From positions 13,336-77,335 of the forward strand of contig CBDCWW010000013.1 in NCBI GenBank assembly GCA_965223585.1: a stretch of 64,000 bases of DNA, written 5' to 3'. The notes under the pieces are model-generated. The model was not told the origin of the DNA, did not search any database, and saw only the letters and a list, made by a program, of their open reading frames with translations. Origin of the DNA: CBDCVN01 sp965223585 (GTDB lineage Bacteria; Deinococcota; Deinococci; Deinococcales; Trueperaceae). This document shows, in pieces, positions 1-8,624 of the stretch. A program made the position numbers and the translations under genes. Each line of letters begins with the position of its first letter. Position 1 is the first letter of the stretch.

Positions 1-1
1 T

Positions 2-331
2 CCTTTACCTGAAGATATGATTAATGCATTTACTGGTTTGGCAGGCTCAGGACCTGCCTTTGCTGCCATCTTTGCTGAAGCCTTAGCTGATGGTGGCGTA
101 AGTGTAGGTTTATCACGGGATTTAGCTAAAAGCTTAGCAAGGCAGGTTTTGTATGCTAGTGCTAAACTTTTAGAAGAAAAAAATCCTGCTGATTTAAAAG
201 ATGAGGTCTCGAGCCCCGGAGGCACCACTATAGCTGGTGTGGCAGCTTTAGAAAGTAATGGCCTACGTCATGCTGCCATTAGAGCAGTGCAAGAAGCTAC
301 TAAGCGAGCAAATGAATTAAGCCGAGAATAA
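2..331 (+). CDS. proC: Pyrroline-5-carboxylate reductase, C-terminal part
   Basis: Only the C-terminal ~109 residues are in the window; the reading frame is open from base 2. The protein makes proline from pyrroline-5-carboxylate with NAD(P)H. What is seen is the ProC dimerisation-domain signature: a LAGSGPAF segment, then an SPGGTTIAG segment followed by an LE pair, and a helical C-terminus ending in SRE. These match the helical dimer domain that forms the active-site pocket; the N-terminal Rossmann domain lies upstream of the window. The next gene begins 3 bases after the stop, so the two are probably cotranscribed. The family assignment is secure. Confidence 0.93.
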   Translation, partial: PLPEDMINAFTGLAGSGPAFAAIFAEALADGGVSVGLSRDLAKSLARQVLYASAKLLEEKNPADLKDEVSSPGGTTIAGVAALESNGLRHAAIRAVQEATKRANELSRE

Positions 332-334
332 GCA

Positions 335-916
335 ATGAAACAATCATTTTTTTACATAACAATAATTACCATGGTGTTCGCAGCACTATTAATAGGTGTT
401 GTTTGGGGGAAAGAGGAGTTTTTCCCTCATAGTGACGGGCTTAGCTGGACATATGGCAATGGGGAAACACAAACACTTTCTGGTCCACATGAAGTAGATG
501 GTGCAAATGTAATGATATTGGCCCATATTGTTGAGGGGGAACTTGTTTCTGAAGATTATTTGATCTATAGTGAAGCAGGAGTTCAGAGCCTAGGTACAAG
601 CACCGTGGGCGGGGACTTGCTACAATATGACCCACCTCTACTTATTTATCAAGGTGCTAGATTAAGTGTAGGGCAAGCATGGCAAAGTGATACAGAGCTA
701 TTAGGATTAGAAATCAGCCTACAATCAGAAGTTACTGGTATCCAAGGTATAGAAACACCTGTGGGGAAATTCAATGCTTTAGTAATTCGCCAGAGCACTA
801 TTACTAATACAGGTGGAAGGACTACCCTATATCTTTACTTTGTGCCTGCTATAGGAGTAGTGCGTTTTGTGCAGAGTGATGGCACAGTTGTAAATTTAGT
901 TGATAAGAATTTTTAA
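335..916 (+). CDS. Exported protein of unknown function
   Basis: A 193-residue protein that starts three bases after proC. Residues 1-25 form a basic start plus a hydrophobic stretch (an FFYITIITMVFAALLIGVVW-like core), so it is either secreted or anchored by an uncleaved N-terminal segment. No lipobox cysteine is seen. The rest is beta-rich with many Gly, Thr and Val residues and a TPVGKFNALVIRQST segment, of the kind seen in periplasmic barrel proteins that accompany lipoproteins. I do not recognise a named family. Coexpression with proC is likely from spacing, but no functional link is evident. Confidence 0.75.
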   Translation: MKQSFFYITIITMVFAALLIGVVWGKEEFFPHSDGLSWTYGNGETQTLSGPHEVDGANVMILAHIVEGELVSEDYLIYSEAGVQSLGTSTVGGDLLQYDPPLLIYQGARLSVGQAWQSDTELLGLEISLQSEVTGIQGIETPVGKFNALVIRQSTITNTGGRTTLYLYFVPAIGVVRFVQSDGTVVNLVDKNF

Positions 917-962
917 GGTAAAGAACTTTTAAGGTAAATGGCTGTTAAATTAATCGCTAATT

Positions 963-2576
963 TTATCTTTTAGCAGCCAACGCCCAGCCAAAGTTATCGT
1001 TTGCTTCAGCTATTTCTTCAACACCAGATTTATCTTGATGCCAAATATCATCTCCTAGAGCAGATAGTCCAGTAATAGACCCATAAATCACACTCACTGC
1101 ACCAGCATTCTTCACACCACCGCTCAAATTTTTATAGGGCACACCTATAGCTAAGTCATCTTTTTTATCCCCATTAAAATCACCAGCAGCTAGTGACCAA
1201 CCAAAACGATCATTAGTTTGGACAGAACTTTTAATCCCGGCAATGTTTTGATGCCACAATTGATTACCAGTTGCTACAATGCCTGTAGAGGATCCATAAA
1301 GAACATTGACTACACCACCCTTTTTTTGACCTGAAATCCTCTCATGAGGTGCTCCCACTGCCAGATCACAAGCACCATCACCATTAAAATCTCCAGAGGT
1401 AAGTGCCTGACCAAATGAATCGTCTTCTTCAACAGAGTCGAGAATACCATTTTTATTTTGATGCCAAAGCTGATTGCCAACAGTAGCAATGCCATTATTA
1501 GAGCCGTACAGTACATGAATTGCTCCTGCATCCTCAACATTACCTATATCCTCAAGATGAGCACCTATGGCCAAGTCCGCTCTGCCATCATAGTTATAGT
1601 CACAGGCAGTTAATGTGTAACCAAAATGATCACCCGCTTCAGTGGTACCCAGAATTCCGCCAGCGCCTTGGCGAAACCCAGCAGAGGGAAGACCAGCATT
1701 AAGGCCGCTTTTATCACCATAGATAACATCAACTATGCCTGAGTTAACTTGTACGAAATCCTCAAAGGGAGTACCCACTGCTAAATCATCTTTACCATCA
1801 CCATTAAAGTCAGCAGAGGTTAAAGACCAGCCAAATTTATCATTACTTTCATTAGAAGAAATATTTGAAACTGTGGTCTGATCAAGGAATAGGTCCGTCT
1901 TGTCCATGTTAAGGCCATTAGGGTCTGAGCCATAGAAAATTTGTATGGCCCCTACATCTGGAAGCCCCCCTAAATCCTCATAAGGGATTCCTACGGCCAA
2001 GTCATCTTTACCATCATCATTAAAATCTCCTACTGCTAGAGAGTACCCGAACTGGTCACCTGTTTCTGCGAAGTCATCCACTCCTGCAGAATCTTGATGT
2101 AACCACATATCTTTTTGCTCAGTTAAGCGGTTGTCATAGCCATAGATAATATGAACAGAACCAGCATCAACTGTAGCAGCCTCATCCTCAAAAGGCATTC
2201 CTACAGCTAAATCATTTTTGCCATTGCCATCAAAGTCTCCAATAGCTAGTGAGTAGCCAAATTGGTCATCTGGCTCTGCAGAAGATCCTGATATGCCAGC
2301 TTCATCCTGATGCCATATTTGATCAGCTGCAGAGGTCAGGTCTGTATAGGAGCCATAAATTACATTAACTGCACCAGCATCTGCATCTCCATTAACATCT
2401 TCTTTTGGTACTCCTATAGCTAGGTCATCTTTAGCATCTCTGTTAAAGTCTTCGGAGCCTACCAAGGTTTCTTCTGCATTGCCTGTAGGGATACTTCTGT
2501 TTTGCTGACAAGCACTAAGCAAAAGCCCTAAAAATATAAAGAAGATGACTAAAAACCATTTATATTGTAGCTTCAC
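963..2576 (-). CDS. FG-GAP repeat lipoprotein
   Basis: A 537-residue lipoprotein. The signal peptide ends in a lipobox LLSAC with the acceptor Cys at about residue 23. The mature part consists of about seven FG-GAP repeats of roughly 65 residues. Each has an FGYSLAxGDFNGDGKDDLAVGxPxED core whose Asp-rich DxNxDGxxD loop is a calcium-binding pattern, followed by an AGAxxVIYGS strand. Seven such blades form an integrin-like beta-propeller. It is probably displayed on the cell surface and used for adhesion or matrix contact; a ligand cannot be predicted. It is convergent with the preceding operon and divergent from the protease gene. It belongs to the same broad class as the proteins at 57983, 59754 and 63002 but carries the DxDGxxD-type loop, whereas those use an FGxSVAISGDTIVVG type. 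Confidence 0.88.
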   Translation of the reverse strand: MKLQYKWFLVIFFIFLGLLLSACQQNRSIPTGNAEETLVGSEDFNRDAKDDLAIGVPKEDVNGDADAGAVNVIYGSYTDLTSAADQIWHQDEAGISGSSAEPDDQFGYSLAIGDFDGNGKNDLAVGMPFEDEAATVDAGSVHIIYGYDNRLTEQKDMWLHQDSAGVDDFAETGDQFGYSLAVGDFNDDGKDDLAVGIPYEDLGGLPDVGAIQIFYGSDPNGLNMDKTDLFLDQTTVSNISSNESNDKFGWSLTSADFNGDGKDDLAVGTPFEDFVQVNSGIVDVIYGDKSGLNAGLPSAGFRQGAGGILGTTEAGDHFGYTLTACDYNYDGRADLAIGAHLEDIGNVEDAGAIHVLYGSNNGIATVGNQLWHQNKNGILDSVEEDDSFGQALTSGDFNGDGACDLAVGAPHERISGQKKGGVVNVLYGSSTGIVATGNQLWHQNIAGIKSSVQTNDRFGWSLAAGDFNGDKKDDLAIGVPYKNLSGGVKNAGAVSVIYGSITGLSALGDDIWHQDKSGVEEIAEANDNFGWALAAKR

Positions 2577-3017
2577 AACTCCACTCCTTTAACAGTTGAA
2601 AAGTTAAACAGAATAATATTAAGGTAGGATTCCTAAAGTGCCCTAAGTGTAGTGCACAACTATGAAATCTTAACTCTCTTAGCTTAAATTATCGATGTTT
2701 TGAAAACACCTAATTAATATTTTAAAATCTTGCTATGGTTCAGGTCAACTTTGTTTTAAATCTCTTAGTTCGTTTAAATGCATTTCTAATTTAGCCCAAA
2801 AATTGAGTAGCCATATAATACTTTAGAATCAGCTTTCTTAAGTAATCCAACCAACTTCAAACATTTTGGAAAGTGCTACAATTAATCTTATGCAATCTCA
2901 CTCACTTAATCAAAATTATGAGAAAAGCTCATCAAGCCTGATTAGATTTTTATATACTATGGCAAATCTTTTAAAAATTTTGCTACAAAAAATTTTATAC
3001 AAGGAGTGTACACTTTT
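2577..3017. other. Divergent intergenic region
   Basis: This 441-base stretch separates the minus-strand FG-GAP lipoprotein from the plus-strand HtrA protease and must hold both promoters. It is AT-rich with no open frame of note. An AAGGAG Shine-Dalgarno sequence at 3001-3006 serves the protease. I see no 11-bp phased repeats of the type found before the later FG-GAP genes, and no strong hairpin. Confidence 0.5.
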
Positions 3018-4334
3018 ATGAGCATAAAATTTTATAGATATCTTCCTTTTTTACTGGGCATAGCAATAGTAGCGCTAGCAGGAATGCTACTAGCTTCAGG
3101 GCAAGAAAGTGATTCTCAAATCACTATTATTAATGAAGCCTATGCTTTTACCCAAAATGAGCAAAATACCATTGATATAGTAGAAAAATATGGCCCTAGT
3201 GTAGTAGCAGTAAGTGTAGAAGTTGAAGGGGAAGCTATAAGTAGTGAGAATTTAGAAGAATTGTTTGAAGATATCCCTCCAGAGTTTCGCCCTTTCTTTA
3301 AATTTGAAATGCCCGATATACCTGATCGCCGAGAAGGTTCTGGTAGTGGTTTTGTTATAAACGAATCTGGTCAAATAGTAACCAACTACCATGTAGTAGA
3401 GGGTGCTCTTAAAGAAGGCACTGTTGAAATGCTAAAGGGTGCTGCAATAAGTGTTATTTTTTCTGGGAGTGAAGATGAATTTCCTGTAAAAGTTATAGGC
3501 ACTAACTCTTCGTATGACCTTGCACTTTTAGAGCTTAAAAAATCTAAGAATTTACCTAAAGGTATTGAACCTATTCCCTTAAGTAACTCTGATGAAATTA
3601 GGGTTGGACAAAAGGTAATTGCTATAGGTAACCCCTTTGGCTTAGATTCAACTGTAACTACAGGCATTGTTTCTGCAGTAGGTCGCGATGTGCCTTCAAT
3701 AGGTCGCTTAAATGTACCTATGGTTCAAACAGACGCTGCTATTAATCCCGGTAATTCAGGTGGACCATTGTTAAATTCACAAGGTGAGCTTATAGGCATC
3801 AACACAGCTATTATCCCCGGTAACGGAGGCGGCGGTGAACGAGGCTTTTTAGGTATAGGTTTTGCTGTACCTAGTAATCGCTTAAGCGATAACTTAGAAA
3901 TTTTATTAGCTGGTGGTTTTAACGATGTATTTAGTACTCGTCCACGCATTGGTATCGGCATTATGGATGTACGAGCCTACCCTGAAGCAGTGCGCGAGTC
4001 TTTAAAGCTACCTGAGCGCGGTGTAATGGTTACCGGTGTAGAAGAGGATGGACCCGCTGATAAAGCAGGAATACAAGGCCCTGATTTTGAAGTTATGGTT
4101 GATGGTTCACCTGCACCAGCAGGTGGCGATGTAATCGTAGCCATAGATGGTGAAGAAATAACTAGCGCTTCACAGATACAAGACATTGTGTTTAACCATG
4201 AGCCTAATGACAAGGTAATAGTTGAAGTTGTACGTGATGGTAAAACTGTTAAACTTCCTGTAGTGCTCGAGGTAGTGCCACTTAAAAAAGAAACTGAAGA
4301 AGAAGAAACTAAAGAAGAAGCTGAGGAAGAATAG
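3018..4334 (+). CDS. htrA: HtrA/DegP-type periplasmic serine protease with PDZ domain
   Basis: A trypsin-fold envelope protease of about 438 residues that degrades or refolds misfolded exported proteins. An N-terminal hydrophobic segment (residues 8-27) is a signal or anchor. The catalytic triad is visible as His about 125 in NYHVVEGA, Asp about 167 in SYDLALLEL, and Ser about 247 in NPGNSGGPL. One PDZ domain follows (about residues 310-420), with a GVEEDGPADKAGI carboxylate-loop region. The tail is strongly acidic (EEEETKEEAEEE). I chose ATG 3018 because AAGGAG at 3001-3006 sits 11 bases upstream; an in-frame GTG at 3006 overlaps that site and is unlikely. Having one PDZ domain and an anchor, it resembles DegS/HtrA more than two-PDZ DegP. 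Confidence 0.93.
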   Translation: MSIKFYRYLPFLLGIAIVALAGMLLASGQESDSQITIINEAYAFTQNEQNTIDIVEKYGPSVVAVSVEVEGEAISSENLEELFEDIPPEFRPFFKFEMPDIPDRREGSGSGFVINESGQIVTNYHVVEGALKEGTVEMLKGAAISVIFSGSEDEFPVKVIGTNSSYDLALLELKKSKNLPKGIEPIPLSNSDEIRVGQKVIAIGNPFGLDSTVTTGIVSAVGRDVPSIGRLNVPMVQTDAAINPGNSGGPLLNSQGELIGINTAIIPGNGGGGERGFLGIGFAVPSNRLSDNLEILLAGGFNDVFSTRPRIGIGIMDVRAYPEAVRESLKLPERGVMVTGVEEDGPADKAGIQGPDFEVMVDGSPAPAGGDVIVAIDGEEITSASQIQDIVFNHEPNDKVIVEVVRDGKTVKLPVVLEVVPLKKETEEEETKEEAEEE

Positions 4335-4372
4335 GTACAGTACCTAAAGTCCTTGTCACAGAAAGTACAATC

Positions 4373-5047
4373 GTGAGTATGGAGTGGTCCAAAACAACTA
4401 ATGAATACCTCGAGTTTTTAAGCAAATGGTCAAATGACCTCCCAGAAATTAATCTTGGTAGCTTAAACTCTAAAAAAACTGCTTTTGCTAGTGTTGATGT
4501 TATCGAAGGGTTTCATAGGTTGGGCCCACTAGCTAGTCCTAGGGTGGCTGAAATTATTCCTCATATTGTCACACTAGTTGAAAAGTTAAGCGCTTTTGGC
4601 ATTCCTGAGGAACACATAATGTTTATTCAAGATTGTCACCCAAAAGATGCTCAAGAGTTCGAGGCTTATCCACCTCATTGCCTTGAAGGTTCAGAGGAAG
4701 CTGAAGCAGTTAAGGAACTAAGGCAGTTGCCCAAGTGGGAAAGCTACCAGCACAGCTATAAAAACAGCGTTGCTTGTCATACTAGCCTAGCTTTTAATGA
4801 TTGGCTTGATAAACTTCAGGTCAATACTATCATTGCTGTAGGGGATGTAACTGATATTTGTTTATACACACTAGCTATGCATTTACAGGTGCGTAACTTG
4901 GCAAATAGTTTAAGACAGCGCATTATTGTGCCAGAAAATTGCGTCCAAACATGGGATGCACCTGACCACCCCGGTGACTTATACCATTTACTATTTTTAC
5001 ACCAAATGGCTCGAAATGGCATTGAAGTTGTTAGCTCTATTGTATAG
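4373..5047 (+). CDS. Isochorismatase-like cysteine hydrolase
   Basis: A 224-residue protein of the isochorismatase/nicotinamidase fold. The N-terminal strand carries the candidate catalytic Asp in ASVDVIEGF (residues 41-49). A metal- or substrate-site segment FIQDCHPKDA is followed by YPPHC, typical of nicotinamidases. The nucleophile Cys lies at about residue 163 in GDVTDICLYTLA. The C-terminal DAPDHPGDLYH segment is also seen in nicotinamidase-like enzymes. Family members cleave amides or enol ethers; nicotinamide deamidation for NAD salvage is the best guess but not proven. The start is GTG 4373 or ATG 4379, with no strong Shine-Dalgarno sequence to decide. It lies 38 bases after htrA and may be cotranscribed. 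Confidence 0.8.
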   Translation: MSMEWSKTTNEYLEFLSKWSNDLPEINLGSLNSKKTAFASVDVIEGFHRLGPLASPRVAEIIPHIVTLVEKLSAFGIPEEHIMFIQDCHPKDAQEFEAYPPHCLEGSEEAEAVKELRQLPKWESYQHSYKNSVACHTSLAFNDWLDKLQVNTIIAVGDVTDICLYTLAMHLQVRNLANSLRQRIIVPENCVQTWDAPDHPGDLYHLLFLHQMARNGIEVVSSIV

Positions 5048-5096
5048 CAGAGAATTAAGGTAGGGATAGGTTTGAAACTTGCCCCTACTTCAATGA

Positions 5097-5855
5097 TTAA
5101 TACTCCTCATCATCATAGTCATCATCATAGTCATCATCTTCACTGAATTGAGTGTAGCCCACGGTTAATTCTCTAAAAGAATGCTTTCCTTCACTAGCTA
5201 GAAACTCAGATTGTGCATTTATTTCTACAGTGTTAGCTTTAAATGGCTCTAAATTAAACTCAAAAATACGGCTATTACCACTTAAACTTTCACCTAGAAT
5301 AGCTATGTCTATTTGTAAACTTCCCTCGCTAGTTTTTTCAAGGAGGGCTGTTCTACTTTTATTGCGACGTAAGCTATCAGGTACAAATTTAAAACGATTT
5401 TCATCCCATGTTAATAATGTGCGAAAAGCTTGAAGATTTCTAGCATCTTCTATCTCCACGCGAACAGTAAAGGACTCACGTACTTCAGTTTCCGGGACTA
5501 TCACTACTAGTTGGGCTGGTGGGGCTTCTGTCACCCTCAAATTGAATTGTTGAAATGTTTTAGACAAATTAGCATCGGAAACAGTGATAGTAAATTCATA
5601 GTCTCCTTCAGTACTTGCTATCCCAAAAATCCTACCACTATCATCTAACTGTAGGCCATCAGGCATTTGGCCTTCCTCGAGCTCAAAATGGTAGGGCCTT
5701 AAACCACCTGTCACTTGTAAACTAAAGTTATAATTCTCCTCAAGGTGTGCCTCATCTAAAGGGCGAGTCAAGATTTGCAATACTTCGCCTGGGTTTTCAA
5801 ATTCACTACAGCTACTTAGTAAAAAGACTAGAAAAATCAAATACTTAAACTTCAT
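5097..5855 (-). CDS. Lipoprotein with Ig-like (putative-Ig) domain and acidic tail
   Basis: A 252-residue lipoprotein with a lipobox at LLSSC (Cys about residue 16). Residues about 35-110 match the putative Ig/cadherin-like fold common in bacterial surface proteins, with the hallmark order GGLRPYHFEL, MPDGLQLDDSGRIFG and GDYEFTITVSD. Residues 115-230 look like a second beta-sandwich that starts LVVIVPETEVRESFTVRVEIEDA and resembles a cohesin-like fold. The last dozen residues are nearly all Asp, Glu and Tyr. It likely sits on the outer surface or cell wall; no enzymatic residues are seen. It is convergent with the hydrolase gene, 49 bases away. Confidence 0.75.
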   Translation of the reverse strand: MKFKYLIFLVFLLSSCSEFENPGEVLQILTRPLDEAHLEENYNFSLQVTGGLRPYHFELEEGQMPDGLQLDDSGRIFGIASTEGDYEFTITVSDANLSKTFQQFNLRVTEAPPAQLVVIVPETEVRESFTVRVEIEDARNLQAFRTLLTWDENRFKFVPDSLRRNKSRTALLEKTSEGSLQIDIAILGESLSGNSRIFEFNLEPFKANTVEINAQSEFLASEGKHSFRELTVGYTQFSEDDDYDDDYDDEEY

Positions 5856-5959
5856 AAGTTTAAGCTTAGCAATATTGTTTTGAGAAAGTTTAATTGATGC
5901 ATATGATATTGCTTAATACTATATAGCATTTAAAATAAAAAATTAGTTAAACTATTGAA

Positions 5960-6769
5960 GTGACTGGAACTCTTGGGTTATTTTCCCTTCTAGACGTTAT
6001 CCAACTGCTTATCTCTTCATCAAGAACAGGGTGTTTAAGCATTAAGCATCCTGATAATGAGGCTAATCTTTACTTCTTAAATGGTAAACTCGTTCACGCT
6101 CAATTTGGCAATTTACAAGGCGAAGAAGCTGTTATAGAACTATTTAAAGATGAGCAAGGTGCCTTTGAGTTTATAGTTGGATCCAAAACCCCCGACACCA
6201 CCGTTAATAGTAGCACTGAGAATCTATTGCTCATGGCTATTCGTGCTGCAGATGAAAGTAATAAAAATTCCTCAATAACTCAACTTTCTGAAACAGCAGT
6301 GCCTATTTTCGCTAGTGATGCACCTGATGCAGGTAATTTAACTCTTTACGCTAAAGAAATTTCTATTTTAAGGCTTATTGACAGTAGTAGTAATGTAAGT
6401 CAAATTGCTGATGCGGCTCATATGGATATTAAAGAAGTTAAAAAAGTTATAGCAAGGCTTATGCGTATTGGAGCTTTGAGCTTGCGCACAAAAAAACCTA
6501 GGGTGGCACGCCTTGTTACCCAGCTCACCCAAACTCCCTTACCACCTAACACAGTTGGTATCGAGCGAAAAATCATTAATAATTGGCAAAAAGTTTTAAA
6601 TGTCTTACCAACTCATGTAGCTTGTAAGCGACCAAGCGGTAGGGTAATCGTTTTTGAAACTAAGGCCTTTGATAATATAGGTCCCTATATCTTAATGACA
6701 CAAGACACTTTCTTTCGTAAAGAATTATCAGCAAATACTACACTATTAGTGAGACCTATAGACAGCTAG
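5960..6769 (+). CDS. DUF4388 (PATAN) domain protein
   Basis: A 269-residue cytoplasmic protein starting at GTG 5960. Residues 1-95 match the DUF4388/PATAN domain: GTLGLFSLLDVIQLL, then SSRTGCLSIKH, LYFLNGKLVHAQFGNLQGEEAV and GAFEFIVG. Such domains occur in signalling proteins linked to two-component and small-GTPase systems. Residues about 130-175 look like a winged-helix pair (ISILRLIDSSSNVSQIADA, then VKKVIARLMRIGAL). The remainder is unassigned. Its stop codon is directly followed by the ATG of trmB, so translation is coupled. The role is probably regulatory; the partner is unknown. Confidence 0.8.
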   Translation: MTGTLGLFSLLDVIQLLISSSRTGCLSIKHPDNEANLYFLNGKLVHAQFGNLQGEEAVIELFKDEQGAFEFIVGSKTPDTTVNSSTENLLLMAIRAADESNKNSSITQLSETAVPIFASDAPDAGNLTLYAKEISILRLIDSSSNVSQIADAAHMDIKEVKKVIARLMRIGALSLRTKKPRVARLVTQLTQTPLPPNTVGIERKIINNWQKVLNVLPTHVACKRPSGRVIVFETKAFDNIGPYILMTQDTFFRKELSANTTLLVRPIDS

Positions 6770-7780
6770 ATGTTGCTCGAGCAAAGTCTAAACCCTAGCT
6801 CTAGCAACAATACCAGTCCATTGCTAACTTGGCAACGTTATAATTTTCCTATTAACTGGCCTTTACATTTTGGTGTTGATAAGCTCGAGCTTCACTTAGA
6901 AATTGGTTTTGGTGATGGACGCTACACCATATATCGTGCTCTTGAAAAACCTAAAGCACAATTTGTAGGACTAGAAATCTCCAACACTAGCATTAGAAGA
7001 GCCTTAAAACGTATACGTAGTGAAGGTGTTCAAAATGTTTATATTCTCAGAGTAGCAGCAGAGTTTGCAGTGCGCAATCTTTTTTCAGATAGTAGCCTAA
7101 AAAGTATTACTATAAACTTTCCTGACCCTTGGCCAAAAAAGAAGCACCAGAAAAATCGTTTGCTACAAAGTTCTTTTTTCAGTCTGGCTGCTAGCCGTTT
7201 AAAAACAAATGGGGAAATTTATTTAGCAACTGATCATTTTGAGTACTTCAACTTCGCTCGAGCTGAAGCTGAAGCTACTGGTCTTTACACTTTAAAGGAA
7301 GCCAAACCACCAAACGCTGTTTTCCAAACCAAATATGCACTCAAGTGGAAAAAGCAAGGTAAACCCCTTTACTACCAAGTCTTTGAACATCAAAATGCAC
7401 CTGCATTGAACTACCCTATTCTAATAAGAGATGAAAAAATGCCACATGCTATCTTAGAAGGCAAATTACCCTCAGAAACCCCCTTTGAAAAACAAATTTT
7501 TCCCTATGCTGAGGGACACATAATTTTACACGAAGTGAGCAAAAGTTGGGGAATAAATGAAAAAGGAAAGCTTTTGCTAAGAGTAACTATTGATGAGCCT
7601 GATTTGCGCCAGCAAGTTCTGGTGGCAGTGAAAGAACGCAAGGATAATGACATTCTAGTAAGGCTGGAATCTTTTGGTGATCCTATAATTACTAAAACCA
7701 TGCGTGGAGCAATACATGGTGTTACAGAATGGTTATTGTCTTTACAACAGGGATTAAAAGTGATTAAGCGAGATTATTAA
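6770..7780 (+). CDS. trmB: tRNA (guanine-N7)-methyltransferase
   Basis: TrmB methylates N7 of G46 in the tRNA variable loop using S-adenosylmethionine. The SAM-binding motif LEIGFGDGRYT lies at about residues 41-51, and the family signature NFPDPWPKKKHQKNRL at about 115-130. The catalytic core ends near residue 215. The protein runs on to 336 residues, well beyond the usual 210-240, with a C-terminal extension that contains ILHEVSKSWGINEKGKLLLRV. Long C-terminal extensions are known in thermophile and Deinococcus-Thermus-type TrmB. The ATG abuts the stop of the DUF4388 gene, and another tRNA-modification gene follows 9 bases downstream. Confidence 0.93.
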   Translation: MLLEQSLNPSSSNNTSPLLTWQRYNFPINWPLHFGVDKLELHLEIGFGDGRYTIYRALEKPKAQFVGLEISNTSIRRALKRIRSEGVQNVYILRVAAEFAVRNLFSDSSLKSITINFPDPWPKKKHQKNRLLQSSFFSLAASRLKTNGEIYLATDHFEYFNFARAEAEATGLYTLKEAKPPNAVFQTKYALKWKKQGKPLYYQVFEHQNAPALNYPILIRDEKMPHAILEGKLPSETPFEKQIFPYAEGHIILHEVSKSWGINEKGKLLLRVTIDEPDLRQQVLVAVKERKDNDILVRLESFGDPIITKTMRGAIHGVTEWLLSLQQGLKVIKRDY

Positions 7781-7789
7781 TATTATTTT

Positions 7790-8479
7790 ATGCTCGAGGT
7801 AATTCAAACAGCAGATCAAAGCTACACTCTTTACAGCAAAACTTATAAAGAAAGCTTTCATTCACAAAAGGGGGCTTTAGCAGAAGCTAAGCATGTCTTT
7901 TTAAAAGGGGCAGGTATATATGATCAAATCAAACAAAAAAAAGATATCTGTGTTTTAGAAGTTGGCTTTGGCACAGGCTTAAACTTCTTTCTTACAGCAG
8001 ACACCTGTATTACTGCTGATGTAAAGCTTATTTATACTGCTTTAGAGAAAAACTTACTTGATTCTGAAGTAATAAAACAACTTGGTTATGAGCAATTTTT
8101 AGCCCAGCCAAAAATCCTAAGTTATTTTCTAGCGTGGCGAGAAAGCTTACCGAAGAACTTAATTGCTGGCAACTATCTATTTGCCCTTGAAAATTTACAA
8201 CTGAACCTTTATGTGGGAGAGGCAACTAAACATAAGCTAGGCCATGATCTTTACAATGCCATTTATCTTGATGCCTTTTCACCCAGCGTCAATCCTGAAC
8301 TTTGGTCAGCTAGCTTTTTGCAAAATTTGTACCAAGCCCTTGCCCCTGCAGGTAAGTTAAGTAGTTATTGTGTCAAGGGTGAGGTTAGAAGATGTATGCA
8401 CAATTTAGGCTTTAAAGTTGAAAAACGCTCTGGTCCACCCGGCGGTAAAAGAGAGGTATTAGTGGCAAGTTGTAAATAA
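7790..8479 (+). CDS. mnmD: MnmD-type tRNA 5-aminomethyl-2-thiouridine methyltransferase
   Basis: A 229-residue protein of the MnmC methyltransferase (DUF752) family, without the fused FAD-dependent oxidase domain, hence MnmD-like. It is expected to add the methyl group of mnm5s2U34 in the anticodon wobble position of tRNAs for Lys, Glu and Gln. Seen: SAM motif LEVGFGTGLNFF (about residues 56-67), YLDAFSPSVNPELWS (about 158-172), and C-terminal VEKRSGPPGGKREVLVA, all typical of the family. It is the last gene of the DUF4388-trmB-mnmD run and is followed by a strong terminator at 8550. Confidence 0.88.
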   Translation: MLEVIQTADQSYTLYSKTYKESFHSQKGALAEAKHVFLKGAGIYDQIKQKKDICVLEVGFGTGLNFFLTADTCITADVKLIYTALEKNLLDSEVIKQLGYEQFLAQPKILSYFLAWRESLPKNLIAGNYLFALENLQLNLYVGEATKHKLGHDLYNAIYLDAFSPSVNPELWSASFLQNLYQALAPAGKLSSYCVKGEVRRCMHNLGFKVEKRSGPPGGKREVLVASCK

Positions 8480-8549
8480 AAGACAAAGGGCAAGTGCTTA
8501 GAATCACAACCTAAAAACAATTTCTACTCAAAATCATTTTCAAAAAAAA

Positions 8550-8595
8550 TTCCTGCCATTATTTTACTACTTTCTTAATAATGGCAGGAAACATT
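8550..8595. terminator. Bidirectional Rho-independent terminator
   Basis: A perfect 14-bp inverted repeat (arms 8550-8563 and 8577-8590, core CCTGCCATTATT) with an A-run on its left and a T-rich stretch on its right. It lies between convergent mnmD and the giant repeat-protein gene and can terminate both transcripts. Confidence 0.85.
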
Positions 8596-8624
8596 TTTAC
8601 TTAATCTAAACTAAAGCTTTAAAG